The notes: generated from the letters alone by a model not told the origin. A stretch of 64,000 nt of DNA from Methanospirillum stamsii (GCF_003173335.1 NZ_QGMZ01000001.1:83780-147779); one strand, 5' to 3'. Shown: positions 9,253 to 18,117, counted from the first letter of the stretch. Program-made: numbers and translations.

Positions 9253-10339
9253 TTTTTTCTCCTAGTCCTGGAATTTCTTCAAAAAAATTTTGCATTTTGG
9301 ACTGATCGGTAATAATTTGTTTGATATCTGCATTTGTTAAATCTAATCCATAAAATGTGGAATAAAAATCTTTAAACTCCTCATTCAAATCATATTGAAC
9401 ATTATCCGGATAGAGAATGGTTGCCATCCACATAATTCCCAGTATCGACTCAGGTCCAGGCATATCATATGCCATAATATATTCAGGTAACCGGTAAATC
9501 TGATTATTTTTTACTGCATCAACCTTTTGCCAGGCAGGATCCTGTGCAATTTCTTCAGGGTTTGCACTGGTATAAGGCATCATGATTATTACATCCGGAT
9601 CCCAGGAATAGACTTCTTCTAGTGATATACTATTCCATCCTCCGGTAAGGTAGCCAGCAACATTGATACCTCCGGCTGCGGTAACCATGTAATGCTGATA
9701 ATAATCAGAACCCGCGGTATCAAGAGGGCTGCTGCCCATAAGATATATTTTCTTTTTATCGTTCTCGGGGATTTTTTCTGTTTTCTCCCGGATTTGATTC
9801 AAGGTTTTTTCAAAATAAGAGATATACTCATTGGCTTTATCTTCCTTATCCAATGCTTCTCCTAATAAAGAGACACTTTTTAACAGTTCTTCAGGATTTT
9901 CCGGATAAATTTCCACTACATCTAAACCGATATCCCGCATTGATTGAGTACTTTCATCGTACCCGACTTTTGATATGACAAGATCCGGGTTCTCCTTTAA
10001 CAGTTCTTCAAGATTAACACTATTTGGATCACCAGGCCAGGGCAATTTTGAAAAAACCGGATTTATTTTTTTCAGAAGTGTCCGGTTCGCCCATCCGGTA
10101 CAGGCACCGGTGAGTTTATCCTCCTCATCAATAATAATTAAAAACTGATAACCAACCGGTTCAATAGTCGCAATTCTTTCGATGGAATCCGGAAGAAAAA
10201 CCTCAGTGCCGCCCAGATCTGTTACCGTCTTATCAGCGAAGCAACAGGAAACTCCCATCACTATACTCAACAGAAGTAAAAATGAAATCAATGATTTGAT
10301 AGAGAAGGGGTACACAAATACCCTTCCTTGAGAATTCAT
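9245..10339 (-). CDS. Second ABC substrate-binding protein, paralogue of the convergent neighbour
   Basis: The 364-residue product has a hydrophobic export segment (about residues 18-38) ending in VSCCFADK, and the same binding-protein fold as the gene at 8200: LGGTEVFLPDSIERIA, NPDLVISKVGYDES, GSDYYQHYM, GGWNSISLEEVYSWDPDVI and WQKVDAVKNNQIYRLPEY. The two genes converge and overlap by eight bases at their stops. I chose the ATG at 10339, preceded by GGATC, over a TTG at 10348. It may give the importer a second specificity, or be an independently regulated duplicate. Candidate operator C lies upstream. Confidence 0.86.
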   Translation of the reverse strand: MNSQGRVFVYPFSIKSLISFLLLLSIVMGVSCCFADKTVTDLGGTEVFLPDSIERIATIEPVGYQFLIIIDEEDKLTGACTGWANRTLLKKINPVFSKLPWPGDPNSVNLEELLKENPDLVISKVGYDESTQSMRDIGLDVVEIYPENPEELLKSVSLLGEALDKEDKANEYISYFEKTLNQIREKTEKIPENDKKKIYLMGSSPLDTAGSDYYQHYMVTAAGGINVAGYLTGGWNSISLEEVYSWDPDVIIMMPYTSANPEEIAQDPAWQKVDAVKNNQIYRLPEYIMAYDMPGPESILGIMWMATILYPDNVQYDLNEEFKDFYSTFYGLDLTNADIKQIITDQSKMQNFFEEIPGLGEKIN

Positions 10340-10397
10340 ATGATCCAATATGCACTCTGAATTTATCTATGATATGAAAAAGGTTCTGCGAATTATC

Positions 10398-10419
10398 TGA
10401 TATACCAGATGATATATCA
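10398..10419. promoter_or_regulatory. Candidate operator C, TGATATA-N8-TATATCA
   Basis: Perfect seven-base arms TGATATA and TATATCA flank CCAGATGA in the divergent region between the second binding protein and the secreted protein at 10493. The TATACCAG core matches candidate operator B and resembles A. Its central position would let it control both divergent genes. Confidence 0.42.
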
Positions 10420-10492
10420 ATCTAATGAATCTTTGTGACTTTTACAATGAAATAGATATTTTTAGATTTAAGAAAGGATAACAATACCATGT

Positions 10493-11449
10493 ATGTACGA
10501 AGTGTTTTGGAGTGTGACCACGAAATTACTTTTCCTTGTCACATTAGGTGTATTTCTTATCTCACCGGTTATTGCAGATGAGAATGAAGAATGGACAATT
10601 GATCTTATAGGAGTGATTAATAAGACATTATCCAAATCAGATTTCGAAGAACTGGCTGCTACATCATCAGCGTCATTCACCGATGAAGCAGGAGACATTT
10701 TTTCAGGAGTTCCATTGATCACTCTGATTGGTCTTGTTGATGATGGAGAAGGAGATGCATCATTTAACAGTGACGCTGCAAAAACAGGATATACCGTGGA
10801 AATTATTGGGGGAGACGGATATTCTGCAGAAATTGAAAGTGCAAACATCTCTGAAGAAGCAGAAATAATTGTATGCAATCTCCAGAACAACGAATCCTTT
10901 GCCTCAAGTGATGTACCTCCATATCCCCTTAAAGTGTATGGCGCTGATATCACCATGGGACAAAGCGTTGGAAATATTGCGGTTATCGAATTAAAAGGCA
11001 TATCAGTTTCTGAACCTGAACTGAATGATGAAGAAGATGTTTCAGAAGATAACAGCACAATGTTTGCAGGAGAGATCGAATTATCTGATGGAACCATTGC
11101 AATAATTACGGGATCCGGAAAAACCTATGATGTAAATGAAAAAACTCCTCTTGGAGCCCTTGCTAAAGCAGCCCAGGATGGAGGATATACCTTTGAGGTT
11201 GCAGATCATTCCTATGAAGACCGGGAAATTCTTCTCTTAGATGCCATCAACGATAACCGATGGGAAAAGGATACATCTGACCTTGTTGTTGCAATTAATG
11301 GAGAAATCGTAGAAGATTGGGGAACAGATACTGAAAAGTTTTACAACATGTTACCACTTATGAGCGGAGATGTCGTTACATATCTTGTCGGAGTTCCCCC
11401 GGTCACTTTAGAGAACGGAATTAAAATTGTAGAATTAACAGTGTTGTAA
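10493..11449 (+). CDS. Secreted protein with molybdopterin-oxidoreductase-like N-domain and DUF4430-like C-domain
   Basis: The 318-residue protein starts with a signal peptide (hydrophobic residues about 9-27, ending VIADE). The first half (LSKSDFEEL ... FSGVPLITLI ... GYTVEIIGGDGYSAEI ... PPYPLKVYGAD) looks like the sulfite-oxidase-type molybdopterin-binding fold, reduced and without an obvious cofactor Cys. An acidic linker (EDVSEDNST) leads to a second domain (IELSDGTIAIITGSGKTYDV ... TPLGALAKAA ... DWGTDTEKFYNMLPLMSGDVVTYL) resembling the DUF4430/transcobalamin-like ligand-binding domain. Family calls are by eye. It may be a cell-surface ligand-capture protein for the adjacent uptake system. 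Confidence 0.68.
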   Translation: MYEVFWSVTTKLLFLVTLGVFLISPVIADENEEWTIDLIGVINKTLSKSDFEELAATSSASFTDEAGDIFSGVPLITLIGLVDDGEGDASFNSDAAKTGYTVEIIGGDGYSAEIESANISEEAEIIVCNLQNNESFASSDVPPYPLKVYGADITMGQSVGNIAVIELKGISVSEPELNDEEDVSEDNSTMFAGEIELSDGTIAIITGSGKTYDVNEKTPLGALAKAAQDGGYTFEVADHSYEDREILLLDAINDNRWEKDTSDLVVAINGEIVEDWGTDTEKFYNMLPLMSGDVVTYLVGVPPVTLENGIKIVELTVL

Positions 11450-11456
11450 CACCATT

Positions 11457-11702
11457 TTACTTCTCTTTTTTCATCACCGACAATAATGTGAAAATATCAG
11501 GAATGTCCTGATCCATTGAAACAAAAAACCAATTTTCTTTTTCTTTAATAATTAATGCAAGAGGATTTCCTGACAAGAAAAATCCATTCTCTAAAGACCA
11601 CACAGTGGTTCTGACAACCGGATAGATCTCCCTTTCACCAAGAAAAACAGGATGTTGTATTATCCTGATTTCATGACAAACATTTTTCATCTGATTTACC
11701 AT
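11457..11702 (-). CDS. Small protein of unknown function in the GerW cassette
   Basis: An 81-residue soluble protein with two predicted beta-hairpin stretches (EIYPVVRTTVWSLENGFFLSGNPLALIIKEKENWFFVSM) and a charged tail. I do not recognise a family. Its start overlaps the end of the DUF2953 gene by 32 bases, and all three genes run in the same direction, so it is probably the last gene of a three-gene operon with DUF2953 and GerW. Confidence 0.6.
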   Translation of the reverse strand: MVNQMKNVCHEIRIIQHPVFLGEREIYPVVRTTVWSLENGFFLSGNPLALIIKEKENWFFVSMDQDIPDIFTLLSVMKKEK

Positions 11703-12321
11703 TTACTCGAGTCCTGATTATTGCTGGGATAAATAAACGACAGGCAAAAATTATCAAAGAAACAGGAGTTCGTATCAGAATATTCATTCCAACCTCACCT
11801 CGAAGAGCAGGCTTTTCAAAATCCGGGAAAATAGAAATATCATGGCCTTTTTGCCCAAGTATCGGAACGAATGCCTGGATATATCCATAGGTAATTCCGG
11901 TTGTAAACGGGTCTCCACATCCAAAACAAACATGACAGGATAACCGGTCAATGGAGATAAACCGGATAATCCTTCGGATGTATCTGATAAAAAGAGGTAA
12001 CCAATCAATTACATCACCAACAGAGTTATCAAACATACTGGTTTCAGATTTTTCTTCTTTCTCCGGAACTTCCGGTGAACTCACAGGAAAAGACCAGAGA
12101 GGTTTGGAAAAAAACTCAATTGTCCCTTCCATGGATCTATTTATCGGTAAAATAAACCGGATAACACCAAACTTTATCGCAACATTTCCAGCCAGGTGAA
12201 GATTATCACGACTGAAAAATAACGACAACGCAATAGGAATCGTAAACAAAAACCAAAATATAAAAATAAAGAAAAAAACAATACCGACCGGTATAAGTAT
12301 TGCACCAGTCGTCTGGATCAT
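11671..12321 (-). CDS. DUF2953-like membrane protein (YtfI-like)
   Basis: The 216-residue protein has an N-terminal hydrophobic stretch (about residues 8-35), a central region resembling DUF2953 (FFSRDNLHLAGNVAIKFGVIRFILP near the start, then SIDRLSCHVCFGCGDPFTTGITYGYIQAFVPIL) and a C-terminal hydrophobic segment (SLIIFACRLFIPAIIRT). In Firmicutes this family (YtfI) is encoded beside the sporulation protein YtfJ, and here it lies 12 bases after a YtfJ/GerW homologue. The GCGDPFTTG turn is a recognisable family feature. Function in an archaeon is unknown. Confidence 0.65.
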   Translation of the reverse strand: MIQTTGAILIPVGIVFFFIFIFWFLFTIPIALSLFFSRDNLHLAGNVAIKFGVIRFILPINRSMEGTIEFFSKPLWSFPVSSPEVPEKEEKSETSMFDNSVGDVIDWLPLFIRYIRRIIRFISIDRLSCHVCFGCGDPFTTGITYGYIQAFVPILGQKGHDISIFPDFEKPALRGEVGMNILIRTPVSLIIFACRLFIPAIIRTRVNGKSDEKCLS

Positions 12322-12333
12322 ATGATATTCCTG

Positions 12334-12729
12334 TTATTCACTTTTTTCTTCTTTGCTTGTTTCATTGCCAGCAAAATCTTTGTCCTTGATAAGACCGATT
12401 ACCTGGGGAACCAGTGATTCACTCAGAGCAGTAATCACCTGTGCCACCGGGTTTTCCTTCCGTAATGAAAAGACCTGAACCCCTTCTGCTCCGGTGATCT
12501 CTTTATGAGATACCAACAATGCAATCGGTTCAAGGCCACCACCAACACCTGCCCCGCTCCCATCGCCATCTTTGCCCTTCCCGCTTCCAACTCCAAAACC
12601 TACGCCAAACCGGGTGACAGGAATCACTACCTTATTACCAAGATCCACAGGCTCTCCAAGAATATTATTTGCATTCATGAGTTTACTCAGCTCATCTGCT
12701 GCCTCGTGAAGAATTTCTTCCGTTGTCAT
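12334..12729 (-). CDS. GerW/YtfJ family protein
   Basis: The product (131 residues from the ATG at 12729) shows the GerW/YtfJ pattern: a short helix, then GEPVDLGNKVVIPVTRFGVGFGVGSG, a glycine-rich loop, GGGLEPIALLVSHKE and the VQVFSL strand. In Bacillus YtfJ is a forespore protein, but homologues occur in non-sporulating bacteria and methanogens, so sporulation should not be inferred. The reading frame extends to a TTG at 12774, but the ATG fits the family's usual start. It heads the cassette with DUF2953 and an 81-residue protein. Confidence 0.82.
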   Translation of the reverse strand: MTTEEILHEAADELSKLMNANNILGEPVDLGNKVVIPVTRFGVGFGVGSGKGKDGDGSGAGVGGGLEPIALLVSHKEITGAEGVQVFSLRKENPVAQVITALSESLVPQVIGLIKDKDFAGNETSKEEKSE

Positions 12730-13051
12730 ATAAGAGATGAGTATATTTCTTATTACATAAAGTTGTCTCTCCAAAAAGCAGATGAAAAGATAGAATAGAG
12801 AAAAAACTGAACACAGACATCTATCTTAAAAATCCTAATTACCCCTTTAAATCTCTATTTTTAAAAAATATGAGATTAAAATTGAGATTAAGAAGTCAAG
12901 AGGATTTCAATTTTGATTTTAAAGCCCCACACCCCTAAAATTTCATTTTAAAGAGATTATTTGCAAAAATGAGCCTACAAAACAGTTATATCACCTCAAC
13001 CCTTAAGTGTAACAGGAATGGGAAGATTCTTAACATGGACGGTAAGATAAC
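12730..13051. other. AT-rich divergent intergenic region
   Basis: This 322-base stretch separates the GerW cassette from the glycine betaine operon. It contains purine-rich direct echoes (AAATTGAGATTAAGAAG, then GATTTCAATTTTGATTTTAAA) and several TTTAAA/TTTAAAA sequences that could serve as TATA elements in either direction. I see no gene, tRNA or strong hairpin. Confidence 0.5.
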
Positions 13052-14260
13052 GTGGAGACTGATGATACATCAGAAGAAATTATCGAAGTAAGAAACCTTA
13101 CAAAGATATTCGGTCCAAGACCCCAGAAAATGTTGACTCACTTGCAGAAAGGATGTACAACAAAAGAGATCCGGGAAAGAACAGGTCATGTCGTAGCATT
13201 AAAAAATATCTCATTTTCTGTAAAAAAGGGCGAGATATTTGTATTAATGGGGCTTTCCGGTTGTGGAAAATCCACACTACTCAGATGCCTGAACCGGCTA
13301 ATCAGCCCTACAGCCGGATCAATTCTTCTTGATGGTGAAGATATCGCTTCAGTATCAACCGAGCGGATGAGAACCATCAGGAGATCCCGGATGGGAATGG
13401 TTTTCCAGAGTTTTGCACTTCTCCCTCATAAAAATATCCAGGATAATGTTGCTTTTGGCCTTGAGATCCAGGGAATTTCAGCAGAAGAGAGGGCCGGTAT
13501 TGCAAAAGAGACATTAGACCTTGTCGGACTTTCAGGATATGAGAATTCGTACCCGGACCAGTTATCAGGCGGAATGAAACAACGGGTGGGTCTTGCACGA
13601 GCTATTGCAAGTTCACCGGATATCCTTCTAATGGATGAGGCTTTCTCAGCACTCGATCCCATGATCAGAAGAGATATGCAGAATGAACTTCTTGACATTC
13701 AGGATCGTCTTGAAAAAACCATTATCTTTGTCTCCCATGATCTTGACGAAGCACTAAAACTGGGAACACGAATCGGTCTTATGAAGGCTGGAGAAATTGT
13801 TCAGATAGGAACGCCTGAAGAAATTTTAACTCAGCCGAAAAATGAATTTGTTGAACGATTTGTTGAGGACGTGGATTTATCACGTGTCCTTACGGCGAAA
13901 GATGTCATGAAAGTTCCGGATCCCATGATCCATGCATCATCAGGACCACATGTTGCCTTAAGAATGATGAAGGAAGCCGGAATTTCAACGATTTTCGTAG
14001 TTGCAAAAAATCGTGAACTAAAAGGTATCATAACTGCAGATGATGCATTACGTGCAGGAAAAGAAGGACTGACACTTCAGGACATTATCATTCCGGATGT
14101 TGTAACACTTTCTCTTGACACACCGGTGGCAGATATCATTCCGGTTATTGCTGACAGTAAATTCCCAATTGCCGTAATTAATGAAGAAAAACGACTGAAA
14201 GGGGTTATTGTAAGAGGATCAGTTCTTGCAGCTCTTGGCCGGACAGGAGCATCGCTATGA
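13052..14260 (+). CDS. opuAA: Glycine betaine/proline ABC transporter ATP-binding protein
   Basis: This 402-residue ATPase opens with VRNLTKIFGPRP and the family-typical insert before Walker A GLSGCGKST (near residue 68). The signature LSGGMKQRVGLARA (near 171) and Walker B ILLMDEAFSALDP (near 191) follow. The last 120 residues form two CBS-like motifs (KGIITADDALRAG and KGVIVRGSVLAAL) which in OpuA sense ionic strength. It energises uptake of compatible solutes during osmotic stress. A GTG start at 13052 is used because no in-frame ATG precedes the conserved N-terminus. It overlaps the permease gene by ATGA. Confidence 0.93.
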   Translation: METDDTSEEIIEVRNLTKIFGPRPQKMLTHLQKGCTTKEIRERTGHVVALKNISFSVKKGEIFVLMGLSGCGKSTLLRCLNRLISPTAGSILLDGEDIASVSTERMRTIRRSRMGMVFQSFALLPHKNIQDNVAFGLEIQGISAEERAGIAKETLDLVGLSGYENSYPDQLSGGMKQRVGLARAIASSPDILLMDEAFSALDPMIRRDMQNELLDIQDRLEKTIIFVSHDLDEALKLGTRIGLMKAGEIVQIGTPEEILTQPKNEFVERFVEDVDLSRVLTAKDVMKVPDPMIHASSGPHVALRMMKEAGISTIFVVAKNRELKGIITADDALRAGKEGLTLQDIIIPDVVTLSLDTPVADIIPVIADSKFPIAVINEEKRLKGVIVRGSVLAALGRTGASL

Positions 14261-15147
14261 CACCTTCGCCTTTCCCACGTCTTCCAATTGGTTCGTTTAT
14301 CGAAGAACTGGTAGAATGGATTAGTGATAATCTGGGCTGGCTGCTTGATGCCATTACTGATATTCTCAGTGCAATGGTAAGCACATTATATGGACTTCTT
14401 AGTGCGATTCCACCAACTGTGCTCATCATTCTCATTTCAATTATTGCATTTGCCCTTAAATTCAAGGCAATTTCAAAGAAAAAACATATTAAAAAGAGAA
14501 TCCTGGGATCTCTGGACCTTCCCATTCTCTGTATTGCCGGCCTTTTATTAATCTGGGACCTGGATTTATGGGACCATTCAATGGAGACACTGTCACTTGT
14601 TATTGTGTCAACTGTGGTGGCCCTTATCATTGGAATACCCTTAGGAATTATTGCTTCACATTCAAACAGATTTAACCAGATTATAAGGGTTTTTCTGGAT
14701 TTGATGCAGACAATGCCTTCATTTGTCTATCTTATCCCCGCGGTTATCTTCTTTGGGCTTGGAAATGTTCCGGGAATTATCGCCACCGTGGTGTTTGCGA
14801 TGCCTCCTGCAATCAGGCTCACGAACCTTGGCATCAGGCAGATCCCGGTAGAACTTATTGAAGTATCAGATGCTTTCGGAGCTACACCAATCCAGAAACT
14901 TGTAAAAGTTGAACTTCCGGTTGCCCTTCCCACCATTATGGCCGGGGTAAACCAGTGTATTATGTTAGCGTTATCCATGACGGTTATTGCTTCCATGATT
15001 GGAGCAGGAGGTCTTGGATACCAGGTGCTTTATGGAATACAGCGTGTGGACATTGGTTCCGGATTTGAGGCAGGCCTTGCCATTGTAATTATTGCAATAA
15101 TTCTTGACCGGCTGAGTCAGAATCTCGTGCCGGTCAGAGAGAGATGA
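14257..15147 (+). CDS. opuAB: Glycine betaine/proline ABC transporter permease
   Basis: A 296-residue membrane protein of the ProW/OpuAB type. An N-terminal helix and amphipathic stretch precede the core MetI-like domain, with IGIPLGIIASHSNRF and QTMPSFVYLIPAVIFFGLG as clear family sequences. The EAA loop region (VSDAFGATPIQKLVKVELPVALPTIMAG) contacts the ATPase. The start codon overlaps the ATPase stop, and the end lies 38 bases before the binding-protein ATG, so the three genes form an opuA-type operon. Confidence 0.93.
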   Translation: MTPSPFPRLPIGSFIEELVEWISDNLGWLLDAITDILSAMVSTLYGLLSAIPPTVLIILISIIAFALKFKAISKKKHIKKRILGSLDLPILCIAGLLLIWDLDLWDHSMETLSLVIVSTVVALIIGIPLGIIASHSNRFNQIIRVFLDLMQTMPSFVYLIPAVIFFGLGNVPGIIATVVFAMPPAIRLTNLGIRQIPVELIEVSDAFGATPIQKLVKVELPVALPTIMAGVNQCIMLALSMTVIASMIGAGGLGYQVLYGIQRVDIGSGFEAGLAIVIIAIILDRLSQNLVPVRER

Positions 15148-15185
15148 ATGAATTTAGGAAAAAATTATATTATAGGAGGAAAAAC

Positions 15186-16076
15186 ATGAAATTTACAAAC
15201 CAGGCAATTTTGTTATTAACAGGAATATTCCTTGCCGGATTTATCTTTTTGGCAGGATGTACCGGGAGTGAACAATCAGCATCAATGCAGAAAGGAAAAA
15301 TCATTGGGATTGAACCAGGTGCCGGCATCATGCAGAACACCGAAGATGCCATCACCGATTATGATCTTGATTACACCCTTGTCTCAAGCAGCAGTGCCGG
15401 AATGGCATCCGAACTGACAAAGGCAATCAAAGACAACAAATGGATAGTCGTTACCGGATGGACACCGCATTGGAAGTTTGCACGATTTAATCTCAAGTAT
15501 TTAGACGATCCAAAAGGTATCTACGGCGGTGAGGAATACATCGGGGCTCTTGCAAGAAAAGGATTTGAAGCTGATAATCCGGGTGCATACGAGATATTGT
15601 TTAGATTTAAATGGACTCCGGATGAAATGGAATCAGTAATGCTTGCTATCGAAGATGGAAAAACCGATGAAGAAGCAGCAAATGAATATATTACTACTCA
15701 CCCTGACCAGGTATCCAATTGGATAGGTAATGTTACCGGAGACGGTTCACTCGTGAAGATCGGATATGTCCTGTGGGATTCAGAAATCGCAAGTACCAAT
15801 GTCCTCAAAAAAGTTTATGAACAGGCAGGATACAAAACAGAACTCATCGCAGTTGATGCCGGACCACTTTACCAGGCAGTTTCAACCGGAGATATAGACT
15901 GCACTATATCAGCATGGCTTCCCAAAACCCAGGCAAATTACATGGATAAATATGGTGATGACCTGGTTGAAGTAGGTAAAACTCTTGAAGGAGCAAAGAT
16001 AGGGCTTGTTGTTCCTGATTATGTGACCATCAGTTCCATTGATGAACTGAATAGTGTAAAGGATAAATTCCAGTAA
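15186..16076 (+). CDS. opuAC: Glycine betaine-binding lipoprotein
   Basis: The chosen ATG at 15186 follows a full AGGAGG ribosome-binding site five bases upstream; an earlier ATG at 15144 overlaps the permease stop but lacks such a site and would bury the signal peptide. The 296-residue product has a lipoprotein signal ending FLAGCTG. The OpuAC fold carries a Trp/Tyr-rich ligand site, visible as VTGWTPHWKFARFNLKYLDDP and later GYVLWDSEIASTN and DCTISAWLPKTQ. The aromatic residues would cage the trimethylammonium group of glycine betaine. A T-rich tract follows the stop. Confidence 0.93.
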   Translation: MKFTNQAILLLTGIFLAGFIFLAGCTGSEQSASMQKGKIIGIEPGAGIMQNTEDAITDYDLDYTLVSSSSAGMASELTKAIKDNKWIVVTGWTPHWKFARFNLKYLDDPKGIYGGEEYIGALARKGFEADNPGAYEILFRFKWTPDEMESVMLAIEDGKTDEEAANEYITTHPDQVSNWIGNVTGDGSLVKIGYVLWDSEIASTNVLKKVYEQAGYKTELIAVDAGPLYQAVSTGDIDCTISAWLPKTQANYMDKYGDDLVEVGKTLEGAKIGLVVPDYVTISSIDELNSVKDKFQ

Positions 16077-16092
16077 TTTTTCTCTCTTTTTT
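16077..16092 (+). terminator. T-rich putative transcription terminator after opuAC
   Basis: The sequence directly after the opuAC stop is TTTTTCTCTCTTTTTT, a run of pyrimidines of the kind that terminates archaeal transcription without a hairpin. Confidence 0.45.
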
Positions 16093-16178
16093 GATCTGAA
16101 AAACTGTTTCAGAAACCTTGCGGTAACAAAAAAAATGGAAACTATTATCCATTCGCTCATGGATATTTCCATGATATT

Positions 16179-16736
16179 ATGAGTAATGAAGTACCATCGA
16201 ATGCAGAAATCGCTGCTTCAGTAGGAAGTATGCCCTGGTGGCTTGTACTTGTCTGGGGCCTTATGGCAATTATCATCGGAATCATGCTTATCACAACTCC
16301 GGTGATTACAACATATTACCTGGTCCTGTTCATGGGGGCTTACTGGTTTGTCGGAGGAATTTTCACTCTGGTCAGTTTATTCCAGGACAAATCAAACATG
16401 GGATGGAAGATATTTCTGGCGGTTATCAGTATCCTTGCCGGAATTGCCATTATGTCATATCCATTATGGGGTGAGGTAATTGTCCTGACCATGCTCGTAT
16501 TCCTCATCGGGTTCTGGGGTCTTTTGATCGGAGGAACAAAGCTCTATGAAGCATACCGGTCAAAGGATGCAGGTTCAGGTATACTGGGTATACTGAGTAT
16601 CATTTTCGGTATTATCCTGCTCATCTTCCCCTATGGAGCGGCATTAGCCCTGCCACTTGTTGCCGGTGTATTTGCACTTCTTGGCGGAATTAGTGCAGCG
16701 GTTATGTCATTCCAGATTAAAAAAGCTCAGGCTTAA
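16179..16736 (+). CDS. HdeD family (DUF308) membrane protein
   Basis: This 185-residue protein has six hydrophobic helices arranged as three repeats of the DUF308 hairpin: WWLVLVWGLMAIIIGIMLI, then a central pair around residues 70-115, then GILGILSIIFGIILLIFPYGA. Escherichia coli HdeD is linked to acid stress, but the biochemical role of the family is not established. It follows the osmolyte transporter and could belong to the same stress response, though it appears to have its own transcription start. Confidence 0.88.
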   Translation: MSNEVPSNAEIAASVGSMPWWLVLVWGLMAIIIGIMLITTPVITTYYLVLFMGAYWFVGGIFTLVSLFQDKSNMGWKIFLAVISILAGIAIMSYPLWGEVIVLTMLVFLIGFWGLLIGGTKLYEAYRSKDAGSGILGILSIIFGIILLIFPYGAALALPLVAGVFALLGGISAAVMSFQIKKAQA

Positions 16737-16757
16737 TTTTACCATTTTTCTTTTTTT
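16737..16757 (+). terminator. T-rich putative terminator after the HdeD-like gene
   Basis: Immediately after the stop lie three T-rich blocks (TTTT, TTTTT and TTTTTTT) within 21 bases, matching the oligo-T terminators of archaea. Confidence 0.45.
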
Positions 16758-16818
16758 AAAGCTCTGCACCCTTATTTACCATAAAATATAATTATAAGAG
16801 ACTCTCCGGAGACATGGA

Positions 16819-18117
16819 ATGAATAAGGATAAGTTAATAAAACGAAGGATTCAGGACGCAGAGAAATTTCAAAGCAGGGGACACCATGACCGTGCCCTGA
16901 CTCTCTACGAACATGTTCTCCGGCTTGAACCGAACCATGAAACAGCCCTTTTAAACCGATACAAATGCCTTATTGCCACAAACCCACCCAAATATGCTAT
17001 TAAAGAAGGTGATGAACTGGTAAAATTAATTCCGGAAAATGCAGATTTCTGGATGAGCCATGGTATTGTATGTTCTCAGGCCGGTGAATATGACAAAGCA
17101 GAACATGCATACAAAAAATGCATTAAATTAGAACCGGATAATTATCGTGCACTCCACAATCTTGGATCCCTTGTTTTTCAATCTGGAAAAGATGATGAAG
17201 CAATTTCGCTCCTTGAACAATCAGTAAAAATCAGGCCGGATTATCAGATTGGGTATGTCACATTGTTTACAATGCATCACCAAAAAGAGAGATATGATAA
17301 AGCAATATCCGCAGGAGAGCAGGCTTTTGAACTTATCGAACCTGAAATTAATCTCCTTCACTGTCTTGCTGATTGCTATTTTGAAGTTGGTAATTTTTCC
17401 AGGGCACGTACATTATATTCGGATGTAATCATTCGTTTAAAAGAGGAAACTCAGAAATTCGGCCTTCATTTCCCAATCGTTGATGATAGTATGAATTACG
17501 ATCATATCGGAGAGTACTCCGGAGATGATCAAGAACAATTAATTGCGTCATATTATCGTATTGTCCTTACGTTACTGAGAAAAAGAACGTTTGAATCTGA
17601 TGAAATACATGAACTGGAATCAGCCATTACACATATTCTTCAAAAAAATCCCAATCATGTTTACGCAACCCTTGCTATGGCTGAGTTACTGGTAAAAAAC
17701 AAGAAATATGATGAAGCTCTTTCATTTGTCAAAAAAGCAGAGGCTATCATGTCTGAGGACAATACGTTCCTTCTGCAAAAAGCAACAATACTCATGGAAT
17801 TGCATCAATATGAAGAAGCTCATCAGATTTATACAAAAATATTAGCGAATGATCCCGTTCATTTTGGAGCTCTGCTTGGGGAAGCTATTGCTTTAAGCCA
17901 ATTAGGGAAAAAAGATGAAGGTATTAAGTTAATGGAAACTATTGCAAAAATTAATCCCTCTTTCATCGATCGTATAATTGCGGGTAGTAATATGGCAGCT
18001 CAGGGATCTGAAAACCAGATGCCGGATCTTTCTTTGCAGAAAAGACCAAATAGAGTTAGTTTTAAAGAGAAGAGAGATGAAAAAGGCAATATTACCTTTG
18101 AATCTCAAGGTTTTTAG
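16819..18117 (+). CDS. Tetratricopeptide repeat protein
   Basis: The 432-residue soluble protein consists largely of TPR helical pairs. Recognisable repeats include HDRALTLYEHVLRLEPNHETAL (about residues 23-44), YDKAEHAYKKCIKLEPDNYRAL (about 92-114), DDEAISLLEQSVKIRPDYQIG, SRARTLYSDVIIRL, YDEALSFVKKAEAIM and YEEAHQIYTKILANDPVHFGAL. It is a protein-interaction scaffold with no catalytic domain; its partner is unknown. The 3' end overlaps the convergent QueG-like gene by 26 bases. Confidence 0.9.
   Translation: MNKDKLIKRRIQDAEKFQSRGHHDRALTLYEHVLRLEPNHETALLNRYKCLIATNPPKYAIKEGDELVKLIPENADFWMSHGIVCSQAGEYDKAEHAYKKCIKLEPDNYRALHNLGSLVFQSGKDDEAISLLEQSVKIRPDYQIGYVTLFTMHHQKERYDKAISAGEQAFELIEPEINLLHCLADCYFEVGNFSRARTLYSDVIIRLKEETQKFGLHFPIVDDSMNYDHIGEYSGDDQEQLIASYYRIVLTLLRKRTFESDEIHELESAITHILQKNPNHVYATLAMAELLVKNKKYDEALSFVKKAEAIMSEDNTFLLQKATILMELHQYEEAHQIYTKILANDPVHFGALLGEAIALSQLGKKDEGIKLMETIAKINPSFIDRIIAGSNMAAQGSENQMPDLSLQKRPNRVSFKEKRDEKGNITFESQGF

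Noticed and set aside
11457..12729. Evidence of sporulation
   Set aside because: GerW and DUF2953 families are found in non-sporulating organisms, and no other spore genes are present.
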